A DNA stretch of 64,000 nucleotides from C00003060 sp964430705 (GTDB taxonomy: Bacteria > Desulfobacterota > Desulfobacteria > Desulfobacterales > C00003060), in contig CAYSGJ010000178.1 in the NCBI GenBank assembly GCA_964430705.1, positions 15,320-79,319 of the forward strand. Reading direction: 5' to 3'. The translations under genes were made by a program, and so were the position numbers. The notes beneath the pieces are model-generated. The model was not told where the DNA came from. It saw only the letters and a list, made by a program, of their open reading frames with translations, and ran no database searches. How positions within the stretch are numbered: position 1 is the first letter of the stretch; every line of letters starts with the position of its first letter. Below, one piece after another: positions 25,486-35,268 of this stretch.

Positions 25486-26007
25486 GTGAACAACAACCGC
25501 GGCAAATCATTCCGGCATGTCGGGAAAAACCGGGCAAGGGCCCGTGTCCGGGACGGCTCCGGAAACCTGTGCCGCGGCTTTACGTTCATTGAGTTGCTCG
25601 TGGCCGTGGCCATTGTCGCAACCCTGGCGGCCATTGCCGTCCCGGTGTTTACCCATCAGATTCACAAGGCCAGAAACAACCGGGCCATCGCGGAAATCAT
25701 TTCGCTGGAGGCGCAGATCTCTGTCTATCTGGATACCAACAATGCCCTGCCCGGCAGCCTGAACGACATCGGCGCAGGCGGCATGTCGGACCCCTGGGGC
25801 AATCCGTACGTGTACCTTCAAGTAGCGGGAACCCCGCAGGGGCAATTGCGCAAGGATCGCTTTCTGGTCCCCGTGAATACGGACTACGATCTCTACAGCA
25901 AGGGCAGGGACGGACTCACCCAGTCGCCGTTTTCGGCCCCGGTAAGCCGCGACGACATCGTACGGGCCAGCGACGGCGCCTTCATCGGGCTGGCCGAACA
26001 GTTTTAG
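25486..26007 (+). CDS. GspG-like type II pseudopilin
   Basis: 173 residues beginning with GTG. After a 31-residue basic leader, cleavage is expected at G31/F32 before FTFIELLVAVAIVATLAAIAVP, with the conserved Glu at +5. The DPWGNPYVYL motif is the C-terminal hallmark of major pseudopilins of the GspG type. No secretion ATPase, secretin or prepilin peptidase gene is nearby, so it would have to use machinery encoded elsewhere. The long leader and the setting among signalling genes are unusual. Confidence 0.8.
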   Translation: MNNNRGKSFRHVGKNRARARVRDGSGNLCRGFTFIELLVAVAIVATLAAIAVPVFTHQIHKARNNRAIAEIISLEAQISVYLDTNNALPGSLNDIGAGGMSDPWGNPYVYLQVAGTPQGQLRKDRFLVPVNTDYDLYSKGRDGLTQSPFSAPVSRDDIVRASDGAFIGLAEQF

Positions 26008-26018
26008 GATGATTCACT

Positions 26019-28226
26019 ATGAAGATCGAAACGACAATTTTTCGCAGTAAGGTGGCCCGCCGGATTTTCACCCTGTTTGTCTGCTGCGCCCTGATTCCGA
26101 TCACGGCCCTGGCCGTGTTGTCGTTCCGCCAGGTCGCCCAGGAACTCAAGACGCAGGGCCACATGCGGCTTCAACGATCCGTCAAGGCCGTGGGCATGGG
26201 CATTATCGAAAGGCTTGTTTTTCTGGAAACCGAATTGAAAAACGCCGAGCTGGCCTTGCACACAGGCGCGAAAGACGGCGTAACAACCTTAAAGGACCCG
26301 GCCTGGAAGCGGTTCCAGGGATTGGCCTTTGTCCCGCAGCAAGGCGACCCGGAGGAGCTGTACGGCACGGTGCCCCACACACCCTTTGTTTCCCGGAACG
26401 AGTGGGAACAGATGCGCAGCGGAAAGACCGTGGTGCTCGTCCACAGTGTACGCAATGAGCCGCCGCGTGTCTTTATGCTCCGCGCCGCGGCCTCAAAAAA
26501 TGATCCCGCCAAGGGTTTTTTGCTCGGCGAGGCGGATCCGGCCTACCTCTTTGGGGTGGGCAACGAAAACACGCTGCCCCCCATGACGGAACTCTGCGTT
26601 CTGGATGAAAACAACAACATCATCGTCAGTTCCCTGCCCGTCCCACCGCCCTTGGGAGCACGGGTGGGCGGCAAGGCCGATGGGACGACCAAACGGCAAT
26701 TCGAATGGGAACAAAACGGCCACCGGTACCTGGCCGCCTGGTGGCTCGCGTTTTTAAAGTCGCGGTTTGCCGCCCCGAACTGGACCGTCGTGCTGAGCCA
26801 GTCCAAGTCGTTGGTATTGGCACCCATGAGCTATTTTAAAAAAATCTTTCCTATGGTAGTGCTGTTTTCGTTCTGGGTCGTGTTGTTTTTGAGCATCATC
26901 CAGATCCGCAGAAACCTCGTGCCCCTGGAACAATTAAAGGAGGGCGCGCAACTGCTCGGTCAGGGCCTTTTCGACATGCGGGTCACCGTGACAAGCAACG
27001 ACGAATTTCAAGACCTGGCCCGGGCATTCAACGCCATGGCCGGCCAGTTGGGCAAACAGTTCAGGACATTAAAGACGCGGGCGGAAATCGACCGGGCAAT
27101 CCTTTCCACTTTGGACACGGAAAGCATCGTTGAGACCACGCTGGACCGAATACCCCTTCTTTGTCGTTGCGACACGGTAAGGATCGGCGTCGCGGAAAAA
27201 AAGGCGCAGGATGCGTGGCGCCTTTACGAAAAAAAATCCGATTCCGGGGAACTGATCCGCACGCACATAGACATGCAACCCGAAACAGCCCAAAAGCTTC
27301 TGGAAAACCGCCATTGTTTTACCCTGCCCGCCCGGGAAATAACGCCGGTTTATGCGAGCCTGCTCGCGCAACCGGAGGCGGAGGTGTTGCTCGTGCTTCC
27401 CATCTTTGTGAGGCAAGCCTTATGCGGCGTCATCGTGTTGGGATATTGGGAGCACCCCGGCCAAAACCCCGACGATGCCCCGCCGGTGCATGATCGCATC
27501 CACAAAGACATGGTCGAGGCCCCCCCGTTGAGGGACCAGCTGGCCGTGGCTTTTTCAAACGCCCGCCTGGTGGACCAACTGGAAAAGCTGAACTGGGGCG
27601 CCCTGACCGCCTTGGCCAGGACCGTGGACGCCAAGTCGCCTTGGACGGCGGGCCATTCCGAGCGCGTCACCAAGGTAGCCCTGTACATCGCCGGGAAACT
27701 GGGTTTGGAAGAGGCGGAACGTGATCGTTTGCGGCGGGCGGGCCTGCTCCATGACATCGGAAAGATCGGCATCCCTTCCGCCATCCTCGACAAGCCCGGA
27801 AAACTCACGGATGAGGAATACGAGTTCATCAAAACCCATCCCCGCCTGGGCGAGCGCATCCTGCAACCCATCGAGGCCTACGCCGACGTCATTCCCATCG
27901 TGGCGCAGCACCACGAGCAGTTCGGCGGCGGCGGCTATCCCGACGGTCTGGCGGGACACGACATCTGCCTGGGCGCCAGGATCCTCGCCGTGGCCGACGT
28001 GTTTGACGCCCTGGCTTCGGAGCGCCCTTACCGCAAGGGATGGGACAAGAAGCGGGTTGTCGATTTCATCAAGAAAAACGCGGGCGACCAGTTTGACCCT
28101 GCAATCGTTCGGGCCTTCTTGAAGGCCCCCGCGAAAAGCAAGCGTAAAACCCCGCCGCCTCTGCCGGCAATGACCCCCCCGGCAATCACGCCACGGACGG
28201 CGGCTGGAATGGAACAGACGCCATGA
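26019..28226 (+). CDS. membrane-bound HAMP-HD-GYP phosphodiesterase
   Basis: 735 residues. Helix 1 (~12-38), a periplasmic sensor of ~230 residues (Cache-like by size), helix 2 (~275-298), HAMP (~300-355), a GAF-like middle region (~360-525) and an HD-GYP domain (~530-690) with HSERV, HDIGKIGIP and HHEQFGGGGYPDGL. Expected to degrade c-di-GMP. The C-terminus is proline-rich. Translationally coupled (ATGA) with the next gene and encoded just downstream of a cyclase, HAMP protein and pseudopilin. Confidence 0.9.
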   Translation: MKIETTIFRSKVARRIFTLFVCCALIPITALAVLSFRQVAQELKTQGHMRLQRSVKAVGMGIIERLVFLETELKNAELALHTGAKDGVTTLKDPAWKRFQGLAFVPQQGDPEELYGTVPHTPFVSRNEWEQMRSGKTVVLVHSVRNEPPRVFMLRAAASKNDPAKGFLLGEADPAYLFGVGNENTLPPMTELCVLDENNNIIVSSLPVPPPLGARVGGKADGTTKRQFEWEQNGHRYLAAWWLAFLKSRFAAPNWTVVLSQSKSLVLAPMSYFKKIFPMVVLFSFWVVLFLSIIQIRRNLVPLEQLKEGAQLLGQGLFDMRVTVTSNDEFQDLARAFNAMAGQLGKQFRTLKTRAEIDRAILSTLDTESIVETTLDRIPLLCRCDTVRIGVAEKKAQDAWRLYEKKSDSGELIRTHIDMQPETAQKLLENRHCFTLPAREITPVYASLLAQPEAEVLLVLPIFVRQALCGVIVLGYWEHPGQNPDDAPPVHDRIHKDMVEAPPLRDQLAVAFSNARLVDQLEKLNWGALTALARTVDAKSPWTAGHSERVTKVALYIAGKLGLEEAERDRLRRAGLLHDIGKIGIPSAILDKPGKLTDEEYEFIKTHPRLGERILQPIEAYADVIPIVAQHHEQFGGGGYPDGLAGHDICLGARILAVADVFDALASERPYRKGWDKKRVVDFIKKNAGDQFDPAIVRAFLKAPAKSKRKTPPPLPAMTPPAITPRTAAGMEQTP

Positions 28227-28645
28227 AAAAGACCGCAACAACCGTCAAGGCAACCGTTTCATGGTACCGGCACTGGATTGTCGCGGCCATCGCCCTGCTC
28301 GTGGCCTTTTTTACCTTTGTTCCGGCAAAGCCCACATACCTTCCCGACGGGTTGGCCGGGACTTGGACCTCTTCCCACCCGAGTTATGCCGACCGGACCC
28401 TGGAACTGACCACCGTGACCATGGCGTTCGGGACGAGCCAAAATACCGTGGACGTGTATTTCGTCTCCCATGTGGAAACATCGCTTCAGGGAAACAGGAC
28501 CTTGTACACGGTCCACTGCCACCGCAGGGGCGGGCCCGAGGAAACCGTGCGTTTCTATCATATCGAGCGCAACGGCGGCGAGATCACCTTCAAAAACCAG
28601 CAGCACGTATCGTTTTCAAGGCGCAAGCCGCAATTTCGAAATTAG
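28223..28645 (+). CDS. small membrane-anchored protein of unknown function
   Basis: 140 residues with one N-terminal helix (WIVAAIALLVAFFTFV) and an extracytoplasmic beta-rich domain beginning LPDGLAGTWTSSHPSYADRTLEL, which recalls small lipocalin-like or META-like folds but is not assigned. It overlaps the HD-GYP stop by 4 bp. Its last ~14 codons (from 28602) are part of the right repeat copy, so the present C-terminus SFSRRKPQFRN may have been created by the repeat. Confidence 0.6.
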   Translation: MKKTATTVKATVSWYRHWIVAAIALLVAFFTFVPAKPTYLPDGLAGTWTSSHPSYADRTLELTTVTMAFGTSQNTVDVYFVSHVETSLQGNRTLYTVHCHRRGGPEETVRFYHIERNGGEITFKNQQHVSFSRRKPQFRN

Positions 28646-28688
28646 ATATTCGGATTTTCGGCCGGCCTCCTTTTCATATGAACCTGAG
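28602..28688 (-). repeat. right inverted copy of the two-block repeat
   Basis: Contains block 2 (28602-28657) and block 1 (28663-28688) in inverted orientation relative to 23254-23563. It overlaps the 3' end of the small membrane-protein gene and supplies its stop codon. Confidence 0.8.
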
Positions 28689-28734
28689 CTTTCCGGATAA
28701 CCGCATTCGGATTTAAGCAGAGGCGCCAGGAAAG

Positions 28735-28749
28735 CCCCCTTTAAGGGGG
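28735..28749. terminator. perfect GC palindrome, possible terminator
   Basis: CCCCC-tttaa-GGGGG, with a flanking TT/AA pair extending it. No T-run follows on the plus strand, while six A/T-rich bases flank it on the minus strand. Its position fits the end of the c-di-GMP cluster. Confidence 0.35.
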
Positions 28750-28940
28750 TAACAAAAAACCAGGCCCTCCGGACCCCGATCTTTATTGCCTGTTTATCTT
28801 CTGCCCCCGATTTCTTGCTCCTGTGTCCTGCCCTGTGAATGACGGCAAGAAAAACCTCCTACCGTTCGCCCTCGTCCATGGTACGGATCGAAGGAATAAG
28901 AACACAAGCCAAAAAAAAGAATGGCCCTATGGATATCGAT

Positions 28941-28949
28941 TGTTATAAT
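28941..28949 (+). promoter_or_regulatory. extended -10 promoter of the RND operon
   Basis: TG-T-TATAAT, a perfect extended -10, ~45 bp before the adaptor start codon. No good -35. Confidence 0.4.
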
Positions 28950-28992
28950 GGCTATGTATACTAAAACAAGGGGGAATGATCCCGACAGACCC

Positions 28993-30159
28993 ATGAAAAA
29001 GTCTTTTATCACCATCATTATCCTGGCCGGACTGGCGTTTTTCGGCTGGCGCGCTTATCAGAATATCGCTTCCAAGCAAGGCCCGGACCGTCAGCGTCAA
29101 AACGCGCCCGTGGCCGTTGAGATCATGCCCGTAACAATAGCCGCGATCCAAGAAGTGGGCGGCTTCACCGGGACCCTGTATCCCCGGTCTTCATTCGTCC
29201 TGGCGCCGAAAATCGCCGGGCGGCTGGAAAAAATACTGGTCCATATCGGCGATACGGTCCAAGGGGGGCAGTTGGTGGCCATCCTGGACGACGATGAATA
29301 TTTCCAGCAGGTCAGCCAGGCGCAGGCAGAACTGGAGGTCGCCCGGGCAACGCTTCAGGAAAGGCGCAACACCCTTGAAAACGCAAAAAGGGAGTTTGAG
29401 CGAACCGTAGAGTTACAAAAAAAGAAAATAGCCTCGGAATCGCAACTGGATGCCGCAGAGTCGCAATTCAAGACCCACCAGGCGGAATTAAAAGTGGCCA
29501 CCGCCCAGGTATCTCAAAAAGAGGCGGCCCACAAAATGGCCGAGGTGAGGCTTTCTTATACGCGGATTCACGTACCTAAAAACCATGGCGCCGAGGACCG
29601 GGTGGTGGGCGAGCGCTTTGTGGACGAAGGGGCCATGCTGGCGCCCAACACCCCGATTGTCTCCATTCTCGATATCAAAACGCTCATAGCCGCCATTCAT
29701 GTCATCGAACGGGATTATCCAAAAATTCGGCCCAACCTGGAGGCGGTCATTTCCACCGACGCATTCCCGGGTCGTACCTTTGCCGGGAAGGTGGTTCGAA
29801 TCGCCCCCCTTCTGAAGGAAAAATCCCGGGAGGCCCGCGTGGAACTCCAAATTCCCAATGAGCAAGGGCTGTTGAAGCCCGGAATGTTTGTCAGGGTGCA
29901 GATCCAATTTGAACAACACGAAAACACGACGGTCATTCCCACGGCCGCGCTTGTCAAAAGAAACGGCGCCCAAGGGGTCTTTCTGGCCGATCCTGCACGG
30001 AGAAAAGTCCGGTTTGTGCCGGTTACCATCGGCATCGTCAGCGCCGGCCGGGCAGAAGTGCTGGATCCGCCCCTGTCCGGCGCGGTAGTGACCCTGGGAC
30101 ACCACCTCTTGGAAGACGGCGCTTCCATCATCCTTCCGGAACAGAATCCGGCCGGCTAG
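28993..30159 (+). CDS. RND efflux periplasmic adaptor (HlyD/MdtA family)
   Basis: 388 residues. N-terminal signal-anchor (SFITIIILAGLAFFGW), then a lipoyl half (LAPKIAGRLEKILVHIGDTVQGGQLVAILDDDEY), a helical hairpin (~100-180, heptad-rich with ERRNTLENAKREFERTVELQKKK), the second lipoyl half and a beta-barrel. It links the inner-membrane pump to the outer-membrane channel. The start at 28993 (MKKSF) lacks a clear ribosome site; an in-frame ATG at 28921 adds 24 residues with no signal character. First of three efflux genes. Confidence 0.88.
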   Translation: MKKSFITIIILAGLAFFGWRAYQNIASKQGPDRQRQNAPVAVEIMPVTIAAIQEVGGFTGTLYPRSSFVLAPKIAGRLEKILVHIGDTVQGGQLVAILDDDEYFQQVSQAQAELEVARATLQERRNTLENAKREFERTVELQKKKIASESQLDAAESQFKTHQAELKVATAQVSQKEAAHKMAEVRLSYTRIHVPKNHGAEDRVVGERFVDEGAMLAPNTPIVSILDIKTLIAAIHVIERDYPKIRPNLEAVISTDAFPGRTFAGKVVRIAPLLKEKSREARVELQIPNEQGLLKPGMFVRVQIQFEQHENTTVIPTAALVKRNGAQGVFLADPARRKVRFVPVTIGIVSAGRAEVLDPPLSGAVVTLGHHLLEDGASIILPEQNPAG

Positions 30160-30215
30160 TATTTTGTTCCGAAAACAATAGACAACAACACGAGGACTGC
30201 AGCAGAAAGAACATC

Positions 30216-33200
30216 ATGAACATTTCCGGCTTTTCCGTCCACCGACCTGTGCTGACCGTCATGGTGTCTTTGATTGTCATCATCGTGGGCGGAGTGTCTT
30301 TGTCTCGCCTTTCCATAGACCTGATGCCCGACATCACCTATCCCACGCTGAGCATCAGCACCGGATATGAAAATGCCAGCCCGGAGGAAGTCGAGGAACT
30401 GATTACCCGTCCCATTGAAGAGGCCATGAGTGCCGTGCCCGGGGTGGAAGAAGTCACCTCGGTTTCCGCTGAAGGCAACAGCAGTGTTCGCGTAACCTTT
30501 ACGTGGGGAACAGACCTGGATGCCGCGGCCAATGACATCCGAGACCGGCTGGATCGGGTCATTCCGGTCCTGCCGGAAGACGCCGACCGGCCGCGGCTGC
30601 GCAAATTCGACCTTGCTTCCTTCCCTATCCTCATCCTTGGGGCATACAGCAACCTGGATCCCATCCAGGTTAGAAGCATTATCGACAACCAGGTGAAAAA
30701 TCGGATCGAGCAGATCCCCGGCGTGGCCTCTTTGGATATCCGAGGCGGTTTGGACCGGGAAATCCACGTCAACCTCGACGGAGAAAAGATCAAGGCCCTG
30801 GGGCTGCCGATTGACCGGCTTCTGGAACGCCTCAAGGAAGAAAACGTCAATCTTCCGGCCGGCACCCTGGAACAGGGCTTGCTCGATATCACCATCCGAA
30901 CCCCGGGGGTATATACCAGCCTGGAAGAACTGGAAAACACCGTGGTGGCCATCCGGGAAGGAGCGCCCATTCAGTTACGAAAAATCGCCACGGTGGAAGA
31001 TGCCTGGGAAAAGGTCACGCGGATCGTTCGGGTAAACGGCAGGCCGGGGATCCGGCTATCGGTGAACAAGCAGTCCGGCAAGAACACCGTGGAGGTGGCC
31101 ACCGGGGCTCTCAAAGAAATCGAACGGATCAACCGGGACATTCCCCAACTCGAGATCGTTCCCATCATCAACACCTCCGATTATATCCAACGAGCCATCA
31201 CCAACGTGGGCACGTCCATCCTTTACGGTGGCGCCTTGGCGGTATTGGTCCTGTTGCTTTTTCTGCGCAATATCCCCAACACCGCCATTATTGCCGCCAC
31301 AATCCCCATATCGGTCGTGGCCACTTTTGCCCTCATGTATTTCGGCGGGTTCACCCTCAATCTCATGACCCTGGGAGGGCTGGCCCTCGGCATCGGCATG
31401 CTGGTAGACAATGCCATCGTGGTCTTGGAAAATATCTTCCGGCTTCGAGAAACAGGCGAAAAGCCCGGACCGGCGGCCATAAACGGCAGCAAGGAAGTGA
31501 CCGCCGCGGTGATCGCAAGCACCCTGACCACCCTGGCCGTTTTCTTGCCCCTGATCTTTGTGCGCGGCATGTCCGGAATCATGTTCAAGCAGCTTTCCTA
31601 CGTAGTGAGTTTTTCGTTGGGTTGCTCTCTGGTGGCGGCGCTGACCCTGGTGCCCATGTTGGCCTCCCGGGTGCGCGGCACGGTCATGGTCGAAACCGAC
31701 GAAGGCGCCGCCAAAAGCGGAAAGATTTTCCAAATGACCGGGCGGTTCTTTGCCGCCATGGAGAACAGATACCAGGGGCTACTTCACTTTTGCCTCAATC
31801 ATCGGGTCATGGTGGTGGGCTCGGCATTTCTGTTGCTTTTGGCCAGCGTTGGCCTCGTTCCGTTGGTGGGCGTTGAGTTGATGCCTGCCGCCGACGAAAG
31901 CGAGGTACGGGTATATGCCGAGATGGCCGTCGGGACCCGCCTTGATTTGGTCAATCAGAGCTTTGAAAACATCGAGGCTGTCGTTGAGGCACAGGTACCC
32001 GAAATCGAAAACACCGTGTCTTTTATCGGAGGTTCCGGCTGGCGGGTGCGAGGATCCAATGCCGGAGAAATGCGCATTGCCCTGAAGCCGGTCAGCCAAC
32101 GGAGTCGCTCCAGCGATGAGATCGCAGCAGCCCTTCGCAACAAACTCAGTGGCATCCCCGGCGTGAAAGTCCGCACCCGTGCCGGCCAGGGGCTCTTTTT
32201 ACTTCGTATCGGCACCGGAGGAGACGATCAAGTCCAGGTGGAAGTGCGGGGGCACGACCTGGAGATATCCGATGCCCTGGCCCGTCGGGTTGAGGACGTG
32301 GTCGCCAATGTGGCCGGGGTTACCGACACCAAGATCAGCCGGGAAACCGGAACACCGGAAGAGCTCATTATTGTGGATCGACAGAAAGCGGCCGACATGC
32401 GGCTGACGGTTTCGAAAATCGCGAAAATGTTGCAAACCGTGCTTTCCGGCACTAAGGCAGGCAACTACCGTGACGGGGGAAACGAGTACGCCATTCGGGT
32501 AAAGCTGGAGGGGGCGGAGAAAAAAGACCTCAGGGACATTCTCGACCTTCCCATCATCAACACGGACGGAGAGCGGGTGGTGCTTCGAAATGTAGTAAAC
32601 GTGCGCCCCAGACGCGGGCCGGTGCTTGTTGAACGCAAAGACCAGGAGCGGGTGGTCTACGTGACGGCCAATATCAGCGGCCGGGACCTGGGCTCCATTG
32701 TGGCCGACATCCGCACCGGCCTCCAATCGGTGCCGGTACCCCGGGATTTCAGCATTCTCTTTGGGGGAGACTATGAGGAACAGCAGGAATCTTTTCGCGA
32801 ACTATTGACAAGCTTCGTCCTTGCCCTGGTTCTTGTCTACATGGTGATGGCCTCCCTCTATGAGTCCCTGCGATATCCTTTTGTGGTCATGTTCTCCGTG
32901 CCCCTGGCGGCCATCGGCGTCATCTGGATGCTCTTTCTGACCCAAACCACCTTTAACATTCAATCTTACATCGGCTGCATTATGCTGGGCGGCATCGTCG
33001 TAAATAATGCCATCTTGCTGGTGGATCACATCAACCTGCTGCGCCGACGGGACGGATTGCCGCTGAGAGAGGCCATTGAAGAGGCAGGCAGAAGACGGCT
33101 CCGGCCGATTCTGATGACCGCCGCGACCACCATTCTGGCCATGACGCCCCTGGCCCTGGGCCTTGGCGAGGGCGGTGAGGCTCAGGCTCCCATGGCACGG

Positions 33201-33356
33201 GCCATTGTGGGCGGCCTGTTCAGCTCGAGCCTGATTACGTTGGTGGTGGTTCCCACCATATACGCACTTTTTGAGCATAAGACGTTTCAGAAAGAGGCCG
33301 CCGTGGCCATCACGATTTCGGACCCTTCTCATCGCAAGCCTTCGGCAAGGAGTTAA
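30216..33356 (+). CDS. RND-family efflux pump, inner-membrane transporter (AcrB-like)
   Basis: 1046 residues, the usual HAE-RND size with 12 membrane helices and two large periplasmic loops. PVLTVMVSLIVIIVGGVSL starts helix 1; GIGMLVDNAIVVLENIFR in helix 4 has the Asp of the proton relay (one Asp, not the DD pair of AcrB); AAVIASTLTTLAVFLPLIF and GGIVVNNAILLVDHINLL are conserved. Drug/proton antiport is the expected role; the substrate cannot be predicted. It lies 56 bp after the adaptor and 4 bp before the TolC-like gene. Confidence 0.92.
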   Translation: MNISGFSVHRPVLTVMVSLIVIIVGGVSLSRLSIDLMPDITYPTLSISTGYENASPEEVEELITRPIEEAMSAVPGVEEVTSVSAEGNSSVRVTFTWGTDLDAAANDIRDRLDRVIPVLPEDADRPRLRKFDLASFPILILGAYSNLDPIQVRSIIDNQVKNRIEQIPGVASLDIRGGLDREIHVNLDGEKIKALGLPIDRLLERLKEENVNLPAGTLEQGLLDITIRTPGVYTSLEELENTVVAIREGAPIQLRKIATVEDAWEKVTRIVRVNGRPGIRLSVNKQSGKNTVEVATGALKEIERINRDIPQLEIVPIINTSDYIQRAITNVGTSILYGGALAVLVLLLFLRNIPNTAIIAATIPISVVATFALMYFGGFTLNLMTLGGLALGIGMLVDNAIVVLENIFRLRETGEKPGPAAINGSKEVTAAVIASTLTTLAVFLPLIFVRGMSGIMFKQLSYVVSFSLGCSLVAALTLVPMLASRVRGTVMVETDEGAAKSGKIFQMTGRFFAAMENRYQGLLHFCLNHRVMVVGSAFLLLLASVGLVPLVGVELMPAADESEVRVYAEMAVGTRLDLVNQSFENIEAVVEAQVPEIENTVSFIGGSGWRVRGSNAGEMRIALKPVSQRSRSSDEIAAALRNKLSGIPGVKVRTRAGQGLFLLRIGTGGDDQVQVEVRGHDLEISDALARRVEDVVANVAGVTDTKISRETGTPEELIIVDRQKAADMRLTVSKIAKMLQTVLSGTKAGNYRDGGNEYAIRVKLEGAEKKDLRDILDLPIINTDGERVVLRNVVNVRPRRGPVLVERKDQERVVYVTANISGRDLGSIVADIRTGLQSVPVPRDFSILFGGDYEEQQESFRELLTSFVLALVLVYMVMASLYESLRYPFVVMFSVPLAAIGVIWMLFLTQTTFNIQSYIGCIMLGGIVVNNAILLVDHINLLRRRDGLPLREAIEEAGRRRLRPILMTAATTILAMTPLALGLGEGGEAQAPMARAIVGGLFSSSLITLVVVPTIYALFEHKTFQKEAAVAITISDPSHRKPSARS

Positions 33357-33360
33357 CATA

Positions 33361-35019
33361 ATGGCCCTGTGCTACTACCGTTGCAAGCCATCGGCACAAC
33401 TGCCGGCCTGGACCTTTTTTCTCGTGTTGCTCACCGGCATGTTTCCCAGAACCGTTGACGGTGAAGAAGCCATTATCCCGACGGCCGGCCGGAGGGCAAC
33501 CGCAGGAACAATCGTCACGGAGATCCCGGCCGGGACAGGGCGGCTCGTGAATCCGCCGCAAGAAGCCTCGATGCACATTACCGTCCAAGATGCCGTGTTC
33601 ATGGCATTGGCAAACAACCGCTCGCTGGTTGTGGAAAAGCTCAACCCTTTGATTCAGGAGACTTTTGAACACCAGGAGCGTGCGGTATTCGATCCCACCG
33701 TGGGAGCGCAAGTCTCAGCGGAAAGAAACGAAAGCGAGCGCCTGGCCAGAGCGGGAAGCACCACCGAAACGTCCATCAGCAATATCTATCGGGGCGGTAT
33801 CGCTCTGCGGGAATTCTTTCCAACAGGCACGTTCGTAGAAGCGGATGTCGCCACGACAACGACCGATTCATCATTATACAGGGCGCCGTTCTCGTCTACC
33901 CGCATGGGAATATCCCTGACGCAATCCTTGCTTCGGGGGTTCGGCACAAAGGCCAACCTGGCCCGCCTTCGACAGGCAAGGCTGGAGACCCGGATCAGCC
34001 GATACGAGCTGCGCGGATTTAGCGAATCACTGGTGGCTCAGGTCGAAAACGCCTATTGGGACCACGCCCTTTCCCAGAGACAGATCGAAATCGTGGAGGA
34101 ATCGCTCAACATTGCCGACCGGCAGCTCGCCGAAACCAAAGAAATGATCCAGGTGGGCGTCATGGCGGAAGCAGAGCTTGCAGCGCTGCAGGCCGAGGTG
34201 GCCGCTCAACAGCAGAGTCTGATCAATGCCAGGAGCGCCCTGGAGTCTTCCCGCCTGCGGCTGTTGCGGCTCTTGAACCCGCCCGGTGAGGACATGTGGG
34301 AACGAAACGTCGCCTTGGTGCATCCGCCCACGCTGCCGGAAATAGAAGTCGAGGACGTGGAGGCCCATGTATTGCTCGCACTTCGGATGCGTCCTGAAAT
34401 GAACCAGGCAAGACTGGACATTCAGCAGCAAGACCTTGAAGTCGTTCGCACCCGCAATGGGCTTCTTCCCCGAATGGATCTGTTTGTCGGCCTGGGCAAA
34501 ACCGGATATGCGGAGTCGTTTTCAGGGTCAGTAAGTAACATGGATGAAGACAGCTATGATGCGACGGTAGGATTGAACGTTGAATTGCCGGTTTTCAACC
34601 GGTACGCCAAGGCAGAGCACCGAAGAGCGCTGTTTAGCCGGGATATGGCTGAAAAGGCCCTGAACAACCTTGTCCAGTTGGTTGAACTGGACGTGCGAAC
34701 CGCCCATATCGAAGTCAACCGCACCAGAGAGCAGATTGCTGCGAGTACGGCGACCCGGAGGTTTCAGGAAGAAAAACTGCGGATTGAAACCGAGAAATTC
34801 CGGGTGGGCCGCTCTACCAATCTTTTGGTCGCCCAGGCCCAGAGAGACCTTCTGGCCAGCCGCATCAACGAGGTTCAGGCCGTAGTCAACTACCTCAAAG
34901 CACTCATTGATTTCTACCGCCGGGAAGGTTCTCTTCTTGAGCGTCGAGGCATCGAAGCGCCCGGCAGCGACCTTGCAGATAGTTCTGCCGACAGGAACCA
35001 ACAGTATATTATTCCTTGA
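33361..35019 (+). CDS. TolC-family outer-membrane channel
   Basis: 552 residues with an N-terminal signal peptide (~1-37, LPAWTFFLVLLTGMFPRTVDG). Two TolC repeats with long amphipathic helices (VENAYWDHALSQRQIEIVEESLNIADRQLAETKEMI, here quoted in part as QRQIEIVEESLNIADRQ; and FRVGRSTNLLVAQAQRDLL) are typical. ATG 33361 follows AAGGAG and is preferred to an in-frame ATG 90 bases upstream that lies in the pump gene. Completes the tripartite efflux system. Confidence 0.9.
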   Translation: MALCYYRCKPSAQLPAWTFFLVLLTGMFPRTVDGEEAIIPTAGRRATAGTIVTEIPAGTGRLVNPPQEASMHITVQDAVFMALANNRSLVVEKLNPLIQETFEHQERAVFDPTVGAQVSAERNESERLARAGSTTETSISNIYRGGIALREFFPTGTFVEADVATTTTDSSLYRAPFSSTRMGISLTQSLLRGFGTKANLARLRQARLETRISRYELRGFSESLVAQVENAYWDHALSQRQIEIVEESLNIADRQLAETKEMIQVGVMAEAELAALQAEVAAQQQSLINARSALESSRLRLLRLLNPPGEDMWERNVALVHPPTLPEIEVEDVEAHVLLALRMRPEMNQARLDIQQQDLEVVRTRNGLLPRMDLFVGLGKTGYAESFSGSVSNMDEDSYDATVGLNVELPVFNRYAKAEHRRALFSRDMAEKALNNLVQLVELDVRTAHIEVNRTREQIAASTATRRFQEEKLRIETEKFRVGRSTNLLVAQAQRDLLASRINEVQAVVNYLKALIDFYRREGSLLERRGIEAPGSDLADSSADRNQQYIIP

Positions 35020-35268
35020 GGCTTCTGTAACATTGCAGGAGACGAAAAGATACCTCCCCCCCGGCTTTTTTTGCCCCTGCCTTTTAGCCTCCCAGCACCC
35101 GTAACCGTTTTTTTGGACCTCTGTGTACCTCGGCTTTGGATTCGCATTCAAGTTTGGCGGTCATATGCCGATATTTCAGTGTAGGCGTTGACATGTTTCC
35201 CATAACCGCGGGGAAGGCTGCTTACATTGAAAGGTCTGCCCCCCACAGGCATCCCAAGAGGTCTTGCC

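Larger units (their letters stand above)
28689..28992. other. intergenic region before the RND efflux operon
   Basis: Holds a GC hairpin at 28735-28749 and an extended -10 promoter at 28941-28949. I see no gene. Confidence 0.5.

Noticed and set aside
31056..31733. 225-codon minus-strand frame opposite the RND pump gene
   Set aside because: His/Gly-rich composition typical of antisense reading; no start signal.
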